Assembly (NCBI GenBank): GCA_013298145.1
Contig: JAAFJO010000001.1
Coordinates: 434,001 to 498,000, forward strand
DNA length: 64,000 nucleotides
Reading direction: 5' to 3'
Origin: Betaproteobacteria bacterium
GTDB taxonomy: Bacteria; Pseudomonadota; Gammaproteobacteria; Burkholderiales; Casimicrobiaceae
Below, piece by piece: positions 10,058 through 19,024 of the stretch. The first letter of the stretch is position 1. The number at the start of each line of letters is the position of its first letter. The notes beneath the pieces were generated by a model, which was not told the origin of the DNA, made no database searches, and worked only from the letters and a program-made list of their open reading frames with translations. Both the position numbers and the translations under genes were made by a program.

Positions 10058-10848
10058 GCTCCAAAACGCCACCCAAACTCGGCACTCGTCCTGTCGTCCA
10101 TAAAAACATCAATCCCCAAGGCCAAGGCATGACTACATCCGCCGGTTTACGTCCCGTTATTGATCGACCGCTCAAAGAAGGTCGCGAGTTGATCGACTTC
10201 ACGCCAGAGCTCCGCGCTGCGCTCTATGAAAAGCTCTCTGAAGGTTTGAAAACGCTGCGCCTCACCGCCAGCGGCAAACAAAAAGACACGCTGATCGAAT
10301 CGCTCGCGTTCCTTTCAGAATGGAATGCGGTGATCAACTTAACCGCGATTCGCGATCCGCACGACATGCTCGTGCAACACATTCTTGATTCGCTCTCAAT
10401 CCTCTATTGCATTCCGCAAGAAGCGACGACGCTGCTTGATGTCGGCTCCGGTGGCGGCTTCCCGGCGCTGCCGATTGCGGTTATGCGACCCGATCTCGAA
10501 GTCGTCTCTATCGATGCGGTGCGAAAGAAAACGGATTACATCGAAAAGGCCGCCGAGCATTTGAAGCTCAGCAACCTCTCCGCCGTGCATCAACGCGTTG
10601 AAGAACATTTGGTCACCTACGATGTCGTGATCTCGCGCGCCTACGCCTCGCTCAAAGACTTCGTGAAAACCGCAGGCGAATGCGTCGTCCCGGAAGAAGA
10701 CGGCCTCATGCTCGCGATGAAAGGCAAGTTTCCGGATGACGAAGTTGCCGAACTCGCGGGCACGGGTTGGGTGGTGGATCGGAAGCGCGAGATTAAGGTG
10801 CCGTTCCTGGATGCGGATCGGTGTTTGCTTTGGTTGGAGAGGGCGTAG
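10054..10848 (+). CDS. rsmG: 16S rRNA (guanine527-N7)-methyltransferase
   Basis: RsmG (GidB) methylates G527 of 16S rRNA with S-adenosylmethionine; loss gives low-level streptomycin resistance in several bacteria. The Rossmann core is clear: [19 protein letters not shown], the SAM-binding [14 protein letters not shown] and the [12 protein letters not shown] motif. At 264 residues it is longer than the usual 205-220 because of an N-terminal extension of about 50 residues (proline and glycine rich at first); a later methionine at residue 26 could be an alternative start. Its ATG overlaps the mnmG stop in ATGA, so the pair is translationally coupled. Confidence 0.95.
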   Translation: MSSKTPPKLGTRPVVHKNINPQGQGMTTSAGLRPVIDRPLKEGRELIDFTPELRAALYEKLSEGLKTLRLTASGKQKDTLIESLAFLSEWNAVINLTAIRDPHDMLVQHILDSLSILYCIPQEATTLLDVGSGGGFPALPIAVMRPDLEVVSIDAVRKKTDYIEKAAEHLKLSNLSAVHQRVEEHLVTYDVVISRAYASLKDFVKTAGECVVPEEDGLMLAMKGKFPDDEVAELAGTGWVVDRKREIKVPFLDADRCLLWLERA

Positions 10849-10874
10849 CGCGCTTCGCGCAGGACGAATGACCA

Positions 10875-11327
10875 ATGGCGAGTGATACGAAGCAAAGTCT
10901 GATTGCGGCTGCATTTGCGATCTTGACTATTGCGTTGTCGAGCGCGGCGTACGGGTGCTCGCGACTGGCAACGAGCAACGATCCGGAGGTTTCGCTCGAG
11001 GATTTTTCGAGCAGAAACTACGACGGGGCGGAATACGTTGCTGATGTACGTGTCATTACCGTGACGTTTGATCAGACGAATTACCTCCGGAGTATTCTGT
11101 ACGACCGGGTCAACTCGTACAAAGGCAACTTGCCCGAGCGAGGAGCGTTCACACAAGAGGCATACGGCTGTGATCACATCATCGAAAGTTTTCGGCGTGG
11201 GGACGTCGTGATGGTGTTTCTATCGAAAGACTTGAAGTCGGTCTACGAGAGGAATTTCGCTGTGATGCATACTAAAAGAGACGTCGCTGAAATTTTGCGA
11301 AAGAACCTCGCGGCGGATAAGAAATGA
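10875..11327 (+). CDS. Secreted protein of unknown function
   Basis: The 150-residue product begins with a signal sequence (hydrophobic SLIAAAFAILTIALSSAAYG) followed by a cysteine at residue 28, so it may be a lipoprotein or a Sec-exported periplasmic protein. The mature part is acidic with a few aromatic residues and a second cysteine in AYGCDHI, which could pair with the first in the periplasm. I recognise no family. It follows rsmG by 26 bp and could belong to the mnmG-rsmG transcription unit. Confidence 0.6.
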   Translation: MASDTKQSLIAAAFAILTIALSSAAYGCSRLATSNDPEVSLEDFSSRNYDGAEYVADVRVITVTFDQTNYLRSILYDRVNSYKGNLPERGAFTQEAYGCDHIIESFRRGDVVMVFLSKDLKSVYERNFAVMHTKRDVAEILRKNLAADKK

Positions 11328-11394
11328 ACTTCACACGAACCCGTCTTCGCTCGTTATTGGTCATTCGCTGTTTAAGCGTTTGCGGAGTGAACGC

Positions 11395-11667
11395 ATGACT
11401 GGCGTCAACTACGTTTTGGTGTTTGTATTCGTTTGGCTTGCTTACGCGGCCTTTGTTATTCGGCTAATCATCAAATCAGCTAAGTACGAAAAACGCCAGC
11501 TCATAGCTCAGTCATTCGTTGCATTATTGATTCCATTCATCGGCGCGCTTTTTATTCATGGCATGCATCGAGCTTCGAATGCGCCTGTTGAGAAAGTAGA
11601 TAGAAACTTTTTACGCCAAGACTATCCAGATGGCGACGAGGTCATTTTCAGGGGAAACAAAGACTAA
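11395..11667 (+). CDS. Small two-helix membrane protein of unknown function
   Basis: About 90 residues with two hydrophobic helices, NYVLVFVFVWLAYAAFVIRLII and IAQSFVALLIPFIGALFIHGM, joined by a short basic loop. I do not recognise the family. A TTG at 11380 would add five residues, but the ATG at 11395 follows GCGGAG and opens directly into the first helix. Its TAA overlaps the ATG of the next gene (TAATG), so it is probably coupled to the LysE-type exporter. Confidence 0.55.
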   Translation: MTGVNYVLVFVFVWLAYAAFVIRLIIKSAKYEKRQLIAQSFVALLIPFIGALFIHGMHRASNAPVEKVDRNFLRQDYPDGDEVIFRGNKD

Positions 11668-12332
11668 TGACCGGCATCAACGACCTCTGGGCACTCGTCA
11701 TCGCGACGATCATCTTCCTCGCGATCCCCGGCCCTGGCACGATCAAACTCTTCGCTTCGATGGCGGAGAAGAATGGCGGTGCTCGAGCGGGCGTGTGGTC
11801 GACGCTGGGATTGATGGCGGGTGACACGGTGTGGATGGTGCTCGCGCTCTCCGGCGTGGCGGCGCTCGCGGCGGCGTATCCGCGCGCGTTCGATGTGTTG
11901 CGTTATGCGGGGGCGCTCTATTTGGCGTGGGTTGGGTTTTCGCTGATTAAGAATGCGAAGCAGACGTTGGGTGATTCCCTCACCCGCCCTTCGGGCACCC
12001 TCTCCCAGGGGGAGAGGGGAAACGTGCGAGGCGCAAAGCAGTGGTTCGTCGAATCGATGCTGGTCTCACTTTCTAATCCGAAAGTGATCGGTTTTTATGT
12101 CGCATTCTTTCCGCTCTTCATCGATCAGAAAACGTTCGACGGCGTTGCCACGTATCTGCGCATGATTGGCATCGTGCTCGCGATTTGTTTTCTGTATTGC
12201 ATGTGGTTGATTGCGATTGCTTCAGTGGCGAAGAGAGTGTTCGTGCGTATGCCCAATGCGCCGATGTGGTTGAAGCGAATTGCGGGGACGGCGTTGATTG
12301 GATTTAGTGTGAAGTTTGCGATTCAAAAATGA
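11667..12332 (+). CDS. LysE/RhtB-family amino acid exporter with in-frame repeat
   Basis: The 221-residue protein has the six-helix LysE fold: DLWALVIATIIFLAIPGPGTIKLFA with the conserved PGP, then AGVWSTLGLMAGDTVWMVLA, and YLAWVGFSLIKNAKQTLGDS. The family exports lysine, threonine, homoserine and related compounds. About 16 residues (103-118, roughly SLTRPSGTLSQGERG) are encoded by a CCCTCACCCGCCC...GGGAGAGGGG palindromic repeat at 11974-12020, in the hydrophilic loop after helix 3. The frame is kept, so the exporter is probably full length with a slightly longer loop. The next motif, ESMLVSLSNPKVIGFYVAFFPLF, is intact. Confidence 0.87.
   Translation: MTGINDLWALVIATIIFLAIPGPGTIKLFASMAEKNGGARAGVWSTLGLMAGDTVWMVLALSGVAALAAAYPRAFDVLRYAGALYLAWVGFSLIKNAKQTLGDSLTRPSGTLSQGERGNVRGAKQWFVESMLVSLSNPKVIGFYVAFFPLFIDQKTFDGVATYLRMIGIVLAICFLYCMWLIAIASVAKRVFVRMPNAPMWLKRIAGTALIGFSVKFAIQK
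11974..12020. repeat. Palindromic repeat lying inside a coding sequence
   Basis: ATTCCCTCACCCGCCC through GGGAGAGGGGA is the same repeat family as in the mnmG insert, upstream of mnmG, and at 29948-29998 and 60030-60180. Here it lies in frame within the LysE-type gene and encodes a hydrophilic loop. Confidence 0.8.
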
Positions 12333-12354
12333 CGAGCGATCTAAGCGCACATGC

Positions 12355-12488
12355 TGTCATTCCCGCGAAGGCGGGAACCCAGCCCCTGAAAAGCATGTTT
12401 TCGCGTCTTGGTTTGGAATTGAGAGATTGCCCGGACTGGGTCCCCGCCCGTAGGTTCATCCCCGCGCAGGCGGGGACGGGGATGACAG
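12355..12488. repeat. Inverted repeat, GTCATTCCCGCGAAGGCGGG family
   Basis: The left arm TGTCATTCCCGCGAAGGCGG begins at 12355 and the right arm ends with GGGGATGACAG at about 12488; the interior has further CCCCGC/GCGGGG pairs. It sits between the LysE-type gene and parA, so the parA promoter probably lies at its right end (12489-12535). Confidence 0.75.
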
Positions 12489-12535
12489 ATTGTGACGCTG
12501 TTGCGCAATAAGACAACAAAAAGAGAAACGAAAAA

Positions 12536-13330
<795 letters not shown>

Positions 13331-13334
13331 ACGA

Positions 13335-13919
13335 ATGACCAATGACGAACGCATCGTTGCGAGCAGCAACCCATTGAACCCGCACCCGGTGACCTTGCGC
13401 AGCGAACGTTTGCTGCTCACCGATCTCGTGAGTGATGAGCTGCAGTTTCTTTACTCAATGGATCGCGATCCGCTCGTCATGCGCTACATCGGTGACGGTA
13501 AGGTGGAGACACGACCATTCGATGAGTTCAGCGCATTCTTTCGCGAACGAATCGCACTGTGGACAAGCGATCGCTTCCACATTTGGGCGATGCGCGAACA
13601 CGGTCGCGATGAATTTCTCGGCTGGGCGATGTTGAAGCCGATTCGAAACACGCCGCATGTGGAAGTGGGCTATCGCATGCCGCAATCGAGTTGGGGCAGG
13701 GGCTACGCAACGGAGGCGACGCGTGCAGTGCTCGATTACGGATTCAACGTGTTGAATCTTGAAGAGATCACAGCAGTCATTCATCCCGAAAACGTCGCGT
13801 CACAACACGTGCTCACCAAGAGCGGCCTCGTGCGCGACGGGACGCTCAATTACAACGGCGGCGGAGAGATTCCATTCTTTCGGATCGCGAGAGAACATCG
13901 AGGCGTGCAACATGGGTGA
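13335..13919 (+). CDS. GNAT-family N-acetyltransferase, first of a tandem pair
   Basis: The 194-residue protein has the RimJ/RimL-type GNAT layout: LRSERLLLTDLVSDEL at the start, VEVGYRMPQSSWGRGYATEATRAVLDYGF with the acetyl-CoA pyrophosphate-binding (S/R)WG(R/K)GYA motif, and IHPENVASQHVLTKSGL. Such enzymes use acetyl-CoA to modify amines on proteins or small molecules; the target is unknown. The C-terminal 8 bases overlap the next gene, which encodes a clear paralogue. Both lie between parA and parB. Confidence 0.85.
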   Translation: MTNDERIVASSNPLNPHPVTLRSERLLLTDLVSDELQFLYSMDRDPLVMRYIGDGKVETRPFDEFSAFFRERIALWTSDRFHIWAMREHGRDEFLGWAMLKPIRNTPHVEVGYRMPQSSWGRGYATEATRAVLDYGFNVLNLEEITAVIHPENVASQHVLTKSGLVRDGTLNYNGGGEIPFFRIAREHRGVQHG

Positions 13920-14457
13920 GTATGTTCATCCTGCGCCGCAACTGCTGCGCACGGAGCGACTTGTGCTCACGGATCTCGTCGATGACGATTTCGCCGCGTA
14001 TTACGCGATTGATTTGGATCCGCGAGTCACGCCTTATGTGGGAGATGGCCAACCGGAAACGCGCACGTTCGAGCAATACCGTAATGCAGAACGCGCACGC
14101 TTTGCAGATGGCATCGGCGAGCATTTTCATATCTGGTCGATCCGCGAGCAGGGCGGCGATGATGTGCTCGGGCGTGTGATGCTGCGGCCGCTGCGCGGCA
14201 CTGAACACGTCGCGGTAGGGTATCGCTTAACGCCGAGTCGGTGGGGAAAAGGGTACGCGACGGAAGCGTTGAGCGCGGTGTTGGATTATGGATTTAGAAA
14301 CGCGCGGTTGCCGGAAATTACAGCGACAGCTCGCATCGAAAATCTCGCGTCTCATCGTGTGCTTGAACGCTGCGGATTTACGCGAGACAGCATTTTGAAA
14401 CACAAGGGCGAAGACGTTTTCTTTTTCCGCTTGACCAAATTAGATTACGAGAATTGA
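13912..14457 (+). CDS. GNAT-family N-acetyltransferase, second of a tandem pair
   Basis: This 181-residue protein parallels its neighbour along its length: RTERLVLTDLVDDDFAAYY, VAVGYRLTPSRWGKGYATEAL and ARIENLASHRVLERCGF match the corresponding motifs. An earlier in-frame start exists at 13759, but MGEYVHPAPQ at 13912 is the natural start because it overlaps the upstream stop and gives the family length. Its stop is 1 bp before parB, so all four genes parA-GNAT-GNAT-parB are almost certainly one operon. A role in segregation is not established. Confidence 0.85.
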   Translation: MGEYVHPAPQLLRTERLVLTDLVDDDFAAYYAIDLDPRVTPYVGDGQPETRTFEQYRNAERARFADGIGEHFHIWSIREQGGDDVLGRVMLRPLRGTEHVAVGYRLTPSRWGKGYATEALSAVLDYGFRNARLPEITATARIENLASHRVLERCGFTRDSILKHKGEDVFFFRLTKLDYEN

Positions 14458-14458
14458 T

Positions 14459-15394
14459 ATGGTAACGAAACTCAAAGGCCTCGGCCGCGGACTTGATGCA
14501 CTGTTGATGCCCGCTCCGGCAAAGCTCTCCGCTTCAGCGGAATACGCGGAAGGCGGCATCGCTTCGATGAAAGTCAGCGATTTGCACGCAGGCAAATATC
14601 AGCCGCGGAAGCGTTTCGATGATGCGTCGCTTGCCGAATTGGCTGCGTCGATCAAGACGCAGGGCATCATGCAGCCGATCGTGGTGCGCAAAACGTCCGG
14701 CCCTTTGGGCGCGTCGTCTGGCAAGTGCGAAATCATCGCGGGCGAACGTCGCTTCCGCGCGGCGCAGCTGGCGGGCTTGACCGAAGTGCCGGTGATCGTG
14801 AAAGACGTCGATGACAAGACCGCGCTCACACTCGCGTTGATCGAAAACTTGCAGCGGCAAGATTTGAACGCGATTGAGGAAGCGATTGGCCTGCAGCGCT
14901 TGATTGATGAATTCAAATTCACGCATGAGCAAGCCGCCGAAGCGGTGGGCAAATCGCGAAGCGCAGTGAGCAATTTGCTGCGTCTCTTGGAGCTTGCGCA
15001 GCCGGTGCAAGATCGCGTCGTTGCTGGAACGCTTGAGATGGGTCACGCGCGGGCGCTCGCGAGCCTGCCGAAAGACAAGCAAATCATGCTCGCGGAAAAC
15101 ATCGCGATCAACGCGCTTTCTGTGCGAGCGACCGAGGCGATGGTGAAGGATGCGCTCGAAGCGAAAGAAGGCGCGTCGGCCAAATCAAAAACCGGCAAAC
15201 CAGCAAAAGGGCGGCGCATCGCTCCCGAAGATGCGGTGCGCGATAGCGATCTAGACCGACTTGAAACAGATATCGCCGATGCGCTCGGCACCTACGTTGA
15301 AATCGTTCACGCGAAAGACGGCAAAGGCGAGCTCATCGTGCGCTACGCAAGCCTGGAGCAGCTCGATGGCATCCTGGAGAAGCTTCGTAAATAA
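14459..15394 (+). CDS. parB: Chromosome-partitioning protein ParB
   Basis: ParB (311 residues) binds parS, uses CTP to load as a sliding clamp and spreads along DNA as the partition complex. The ParB/Srx CTPase domain is intact: KYQPRKRFDDASLAELAASI, IVVRKT and the nucleotide-binding GERRFRAAQLAG, then ENLQRQDLNAIEEA. The helix-turn-helix FTHEQAAEAVGKSRSAVSNLLRLLEL follows, and a short C-terminal dimerisation segment ends the protein. The expected targets in this window are the three parS-type sites at 6976, 7164 and 7356. Confidence 0.97.
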   Translation: MVTKLKGLGRGLDALLMPAPAKLSASAEYAEGGIASMKVSDLHAGKYQPRKRFDDASLAELAASIKTQGIMQPIVVRKTSGPLGASSGKCEIIAGERRFRAAQLAGLTEVPVIVKDVDDKTALTLALIENLQRQDLNAIEEAIGLQRLIDEFKFTHEQAAEAVGKSRSAVSNLLRLLELAQPVQDRVVAGTLEMGHARALASLPKDKQIMLAENIAINALSVRATEAMVKDALEAKEGASAKSKTGKPAKGRRIAPEDAVRDSDLDRLETDIADALGTYVEIVHAKDGKGELIVRYASLEQLDGILEKLRK

Positions 15395-15411
15395 AGCAAC
15401 TTTCGCCTAAT

Positions 15412-15436
15412 AGCCCAAATTAAAATTGGGGCAAGC
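15412..15436. promoter_or_regulatory. CCCAAAT/ATTGGGG hairpin after parB
   Basis: AGCCCAAATTAAAATTGGGG followed by CAAGCG closely resembles the motif near 5112-5129. It begins 18 bases after the parB stop and could be a weak terminator or part of an interspersed element; there is no T run on the plus strand. Confidence 0.35.
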
Positions 15437-15446
15437 GTGCGAAAAA

Positions 15447-15644
15447 ATGATTTATTTACTAGAAGCGATTATCGCCGCTGGCCCTAGTAAAACAGACGTT
15501 TGGCGAATATTTCTGTTATCCGAAAATGGTTTCGTTCACGACAACCGCGCCGCCGCGCGACGGGCTCTCGTGAACGCGACGTTGTCGAGAGCGATTCCCG
15601 CGACAACGCCGTTCACAGTTCATCGACTAGTTAATCGTTATTGA
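15447..15644 (+). CDS. Small hypothetical protein
   Basis: A 65-residue frame starting MIYLLEAIIAAGPSKTDVWR with a hydrophobic N-terminus then an alanine- and arginine-rich tail. I recognise no family. It begins 52 bp after parB and overlaps the convergent DUF4148 gene by 7 bases. The ATG at 15447 follows a poly-A stretch with no clear ribosome binding site, so it may not be expressed. Confidence 0.3.
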   Translation: MIYLLEAIIAAGPSKTDVWRIFLLSENGFVHDNRAAARRALVNATLSRAIPATTPFTVHRLVNRY

Positions 15645-16036
15645 GCGACGCTAGGGCTAGCGATCAATGCAGCAACCGATGCGTTGCTTGCCATCCGATC
15701 GGCATTCAGCGCGCGAGCACCTGCAGCGACGATCAGCGCGGTTTGCTCAGGCGTCTCAACAAACGTGATGTCGCCGCGCTGAACTGCACCGATTCGCTTT
15801 GCTTCCGCCAATTCAGCGAGCACTTGCGCACGGGTTTTCGGCGCATTGTCGATGGCGACCACCAAACCGGCATCGATGTCATTTACACCGAGGCGTGCGC
15901 CTGCGAGTTGCGCGCGCACCTCGCTCGTGGTTGCTGCGCTGTGGATATTCACGAACGGCTCTGCGCCGCCATCAGCGAATGAAACCGCTGGAATCGTGAT
16001 CAGAGCGGCGAGGAGGGTTGCATTCAAAGTTTTCAT
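15638..16036 (-). CDS. DUF4148 family exported protein
   Basis: The 132-residue product starts with a Sec signal peptide (MKTLNATLLAALITIPAVSFA) and contains the DUF4148 core KTRAQVLAELAEAKRIGAVQRGDITFVE, a small domain frequent in Burkholderiales exported proteins of unknown function. This copy is longer than many because of an N-terminal VNIHSAATTSEVRAQL segment that resembles a second, shortened DUF4148-like unit. The gene is divergent from the response regulator at 16367, and one of the two operator-like palindromes lies about 120 bp upstream of it, so the two-component system may control it. Confidence 0.75.
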   Translation of the reverse strand: MKTLNATLLAALITIPAVSFADGGAEPFVNIHSAATTSEVRAQLAGARLGVNDIDAGLVVAIDNAPKTRAQVLAELAEAKRIGAVQRGDITFVETPEQTALIVAAGARALNADRMASNASVAALIASPSVAQ

Positions 16037-16117
16037 GATGTGTTTCCTATAAGTGGAGGAGGAGAGGAGTCTTGGTTTTTCTTTAGAGGTTGTGAGCGTT
16101 TTGTGTCGTCACAGATT

Positions 16118-16289
16118 GCAATGTAGAGGTCTAAATTTGTGATCAACTGTCATGAGGATTACAAATTTGTCATCGAACTTTTTCACTGCGTCTTGTGCGT
16201 TCGTTATGCGATTTACATCACCAACAGGATGCAATGTAGAAGCCGAATTTCGCACCAAGCCGTCAGTGAAATTACAAATTTGTAATCGC
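16118..16289. promoter_or_regulatory. Duplicated operator region for the adjacent two-component system
   Basis: Two 58-base segments (16118-16175 and 16232-16289) both begin GCAATGTAGA and end in a palindrome; about 40 of 58 positions agree. The palindromes are ATTACAAATTTGTCAT at 16158-16173 and the perfect ATTACAAATTTGTAAT at 16271-16286. This resembles the boxes bound by CusR/CopR-type regulators (TGACAA-N2-TTGTCA). The second lies about 80 bp upstream of the regulator start, the first nearer the divergent DUF4148 gene. Confidence 0.65.
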
Positions 16290-16366
16290 CTCACCCGGCG
16301 CTTTCTGACAACATAGCGTCCTTATAGAAAGGCGTTAACACGCTATATCGCAGGGGTATCAATCAC

Positions 16367-17065
16367 ATGAGAATGCTCGTTGTCGAAGATGAAAAAAGGC
16401 TCTCTGACTATTTGGTCAAGGGCCTCACCGAGCACGGCCATGTGGTGGACGTTGCCCCCGACGGTATCGAAGGCAAACGTCTCGCCGTGTATGGCGAATA
16501 TGATGCGGTGTTGCTTGATGTGATGCTGCCCGGCGTTGATGGGTTCGGCGTGTTGAAAGCGCTGCGTGCAGCAGGCGAGCCGCAAAAAAGCACGCCCGTG
16601 TTGATGCTCACAGCACGAGACAAGTTAGACGATCGCGTGCGTGGTCTCGAAGAAGGCGCGGATGATTATTTGGTGAAGCCTTTCGCGTTCACCGAACTTC
16701 TGGCGCGCGTGAATGCCATCACGCGTCGCTCATCAAGCAATCAAAACGGCGCGCAAGCCACCACGCTCACGCTCGCAGATTTAGAAGTGGATCTGGTTGC
16801 GCGTCGCGCCACGCGCGCGAAGCAGCGGCTTGATCTCACTGCGAAAGAGTTTGCGCTGTTGGTATTGCTGCTGCGTCGTCGCGGACAGATTCTTTCGCGC
16901 ACTACGATCGCAGAGCAAGTGTGGGACATGCACTTTGATTCGGAAACCAATATCGTGGAGGTCGCCGTGCGTCGCCTTCGCACAAAGCTCGACGATCCCT
17001 TCGATCACAAACTACTGCACACTGAGCGCGGCATGGGCTATGTGCTTGAGGATCGCGGATCATGA
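16367..17065 (+). CDS. OmpR-family response regulator (CusR/CopR type)
   Basis: The 232-residue protein has a receiver domain (MRMLVVEDEKRLSDYL; phosphoacceptor Asp51 in LLDVMLPG; Lys in the VKPFAF loop near 105) and a winged-helix output domain (LDLTAKEFALLVLLLRRRGQ, ETNIVEVAVRRLRTKLD and MGYVLED). The family binds tandem or palindromic boxes and activates promoters when phosphorylated. The likely targets here are the two ATTACAAATTTGT palindromes upstream. The stop overlaps the sensor-kinase start by 4 bases. The subfamily usually responds to copper or other metals, but no metal-resistance gene is adjacent. Confidence 0.93.
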   Translation: MRMLVVEDEKRLSDYLVKGLTEHGHVVDVAPDGIEGKRLAVYGEYDAVLLDVMLPGVDGFGVLKALRAAGEPQKSTPVLMLTARDKLDDRVRGLEEGADDYLVKPFAFTELLARVNAITRRSSSNQNGAQATTLTLADLEVDLVARRATRAKQRLDLTAKEFALLVLLLRRRGQILSRTTIAEQVWDMHFDSETNIVEVAVRRLRTKLDDPFDHKLLHTERGMGYVLEDRGS

Positions 17066-18420
17066 GCGCAATCGCCAAGCCCCCGATTCAACCCAGCTAT
17101 TCGATCGAGAAAAAGCTCTCTCACCAAATCGCACTGTTGGTGACGATCACGCTCGCCGTGATCGGCGTGCTGATCTATTGCGCCGCGCACATGCTGATGG
17201 AGCGAAAGCAATCCACAGAAATACAAAAGAAGATCAGTACCATTGAATCCATCATCAAGGAAGCGGTCGCGGAGGGCGGCTTCGCTCAGCTTGCAAAGAC
17301 AGCGGAAATGATGGCACCGCGCCGCCCAGGCACTCGCCTCGAGGTTTCTAGAGCAGATGGCACGCTCATCTATCGCGATCCGCAGACCGCGAGCTTCACG
17401 CTTTCAAAGCACACGCGCAGCGAGCGCTTCAGCGTAGACCTGACGCGCTATCAAATCGGCGTGCTCAACGGCACCTTCACCATCGATGTTGAAGATGACG
17501 AGCATTTGATGGACGATTTTTTCTGGGCGCTCGTCTCCATTCCGATTGTGGGCGGCGCGCTTGTCTGGGTGCTCACCGCGTGGCGCGTGCGCCGTGAGCT
17601 GCGGCCACTGCACGCGCTTGCGAATCAAACCAAACGCATCTCACCGCAACATCTCGATGCGCGGCTCGCGCTGCCGGTGCTCTCGGAAGAGCTGGCGCCG
17701 TGGGTGAATCAATTTAACGCGTTGATGGACCGCTTGCAAAACGCAATTGAGCAGTTGGAAGCGTTTAACGCAGATGTTGCGCATGAACTTCGCACCCCGC
17801 TCGCCGCCCTGATGGGCAACACAGAGGTTGCGCTCGCGCGTGAGCGCCCGGTCGAAGAGCTACGCGAAACGATGATTGTTTCGCTTGAGCAAGTGCGCGA
17901 TTTGTCCTCAATGGTGAACGACATGCTCTTCCTCTCAGGCGCGGATCGGGGCGCACTCGCGCGACGGGGCGAGCCCACACGTATTTGTCACATTGCGAAG
18001 CAAGTGGTCGAGTTTCATGAATTCGCGCTGGAAGACGCAGGGCTCACCGCGGAGGTGCACGGAACCGCGGTGGCCTCAGTGGATGCGCCGTTGCTTCAGC
18101 GCGCACTCTCGAATTTGATTGGAAATGCAACGCGATTCGGCGAGCGCGGTACAGCAGTGCGCGTGTTGATCGAAGAGGCAACGCCGAGCGAAATCCAACT
18201 CATTGTTGAAAATCGAGGCGAGGCGATTGATTCCGCCACGCTGCCGCGACTTTTCGACCGCTTTTTCCGCGTCGATTGCGCCCGCTGCGACAGTGAATCG
18301 CATCACGGCCTGGGGCTTGCAATCGTTAGCGCAATTGCACGCATGCACGGCGGAAAACCGCTCGCGTCCAGCGAAAACGGGGTGACGCGGATTGGTTTGA
18401 CGCTACAAACGCAGAGCTGA
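17062..18420 (+). CDS. Sensor histidine kinase of the heavy-metal (CusS-like) type
   Basis: The 452-residue membrane kinase has TM helix 1 at about 22-46, a periplasmic domain of about 105 residues, TM helix 2 at about 153-173, a HAMP linker and the catalytic core. The H box FNADVAHELRTPLAAL places the phosphorylated His at 241; the N box is LSNLIGNATRFG and the G box HGLGLAIVSAIARMHGG. It should phosphorylate the regulator encoded just upstream. The periplasmic domain lacks an obvious His/Met metal cluster, so the signal is uncertain. The ATGA overlap indicates translational coupling. Confidence 0.93.
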   Translation: MSAIAKPPIQPSYSIEKKLSHQIALLVTITLAVIGVLIYCAAHMLMERKQSTEIQKKISTIESIIKEAVAEGGFAQLAKTAEMMAPRRPGTRLEVSRADGTLIYRDPQTASFTLSKHTRSERFSVDLTRYQIGVLNGTFTIDVEDDEHLMDDFFWALVSIPIVGGALVWVLTAWRVRRELRPLHALANQTKRISPQHLDARLALPVLSEELAPWVNQFNALMDRLQNAIEQLEAFNADVAHELRTPLAALMGNTEVALARERPVEELRETMIVSLEQVRDLSSMVNDMLFLSGADRGALARRGEPTRICHIAKQVVEFHEFALEDAGLTAEVHGTAVASVDAPLLQRALSNLIGNATRFGERGTAVRVLIEEATPSEIQLIVENRGEAIDSATLPRLFDRFFRVDCARCDSESHHGLGLAIVSAIARMHGGKPLASSENGVTRIGLTLQTQS

Positions 18421-18574
18421 GCATCGAATGAGAGGTGGATCCAGGTCGGCGTAGTGTTGAATTTTCGTGGGGCAGTCATCGAAAAGTTCGCAATCAACGT
18501 TGTCTCAGCGTCTATGCGGTGTGCATTCGCTACACTCTGGGTCGTTTTTCGTTCTTCCAAGCTGTCAATAAATC

Positions 18575-18943
18575 ATGAAACTCGCTGTACTTGCTCTCTC
18601 TCTCGCCACCGTCATTTCAATTCCTGCCCATGCTAGTGAAGATCTGGCAAAAGCGAACGGCTGCACCGCGTGCCACCAACTGGACAAAAAGGTCATTGGC
18701 CCGGCCTACGGACAAGTCTCTGCGTGCTACGCCACCAAAGATGCGAAGAAGCTCGCGGAGAACAAAGCGAAACTCGTTAAACATGTGATTGATGGCGGCG
18801 CTGGCGTGTTCGGTCAGATACCGATGCCTGCACACCCTCAGCTGAAAGACGGCGCGAAGAACGCCGAGCTCGTAAAGATCATCGACTGGATCATGAAGGA
18901 TGTGAAGGCGACAGAGTGCCCAAAAGAATTCAAGCCTAAGTAG
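18575..18943 (+). CDS. Periplasmic class I c-type cytochrome
   Basis: A Sec signal peptide (about residues 1-20) precedes a single heme-binding CTACH at 30-34 and a likely axial methionine (Met83 in GQIPMPAHP), the layout of small cytochromes c551/c552 that shuttle electrons in the periplasm. The mature protein of about 102 residues is slightly longer than the family norm because of a KKLAENKAKL insertion. Two extra cysteines (in SACYATK and ATECPKE) could form a disulfide. It is preceded by no close gene and followed by a strong terminator, so it is a single-gene unit. Confidence 0.9.
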   Translation: MKLAVLALSLATVISIPAHASEDLAKANGCTACHQLDKKVIGPAYGQVSACYATKDAKKLAENKAKLVKHVIDGGAGVFGQIPMPAHPQLKDGAKNAELVKIIDWIMKDVKATECPKEFKPK

Positions 18944-18992
18944 TTATCGACCGCGCCATACGAGGCGAAGCTGATGGCTGCCAACGCACCCG

Positions 18993-19024
18993 AAAAGCCA
19001 CGCGTCCGCGTGGCTTTTTTTTTC
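18993..19024. terminator. Rho-independent terminator after the cytochrome gene
   Basis: AAGCCACGCG pairs with CGCGTGGCTT around a TC loop and is followed by a run of nine T. It lies 50 bp after the cytochrome stop. Confidence 0.9.
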
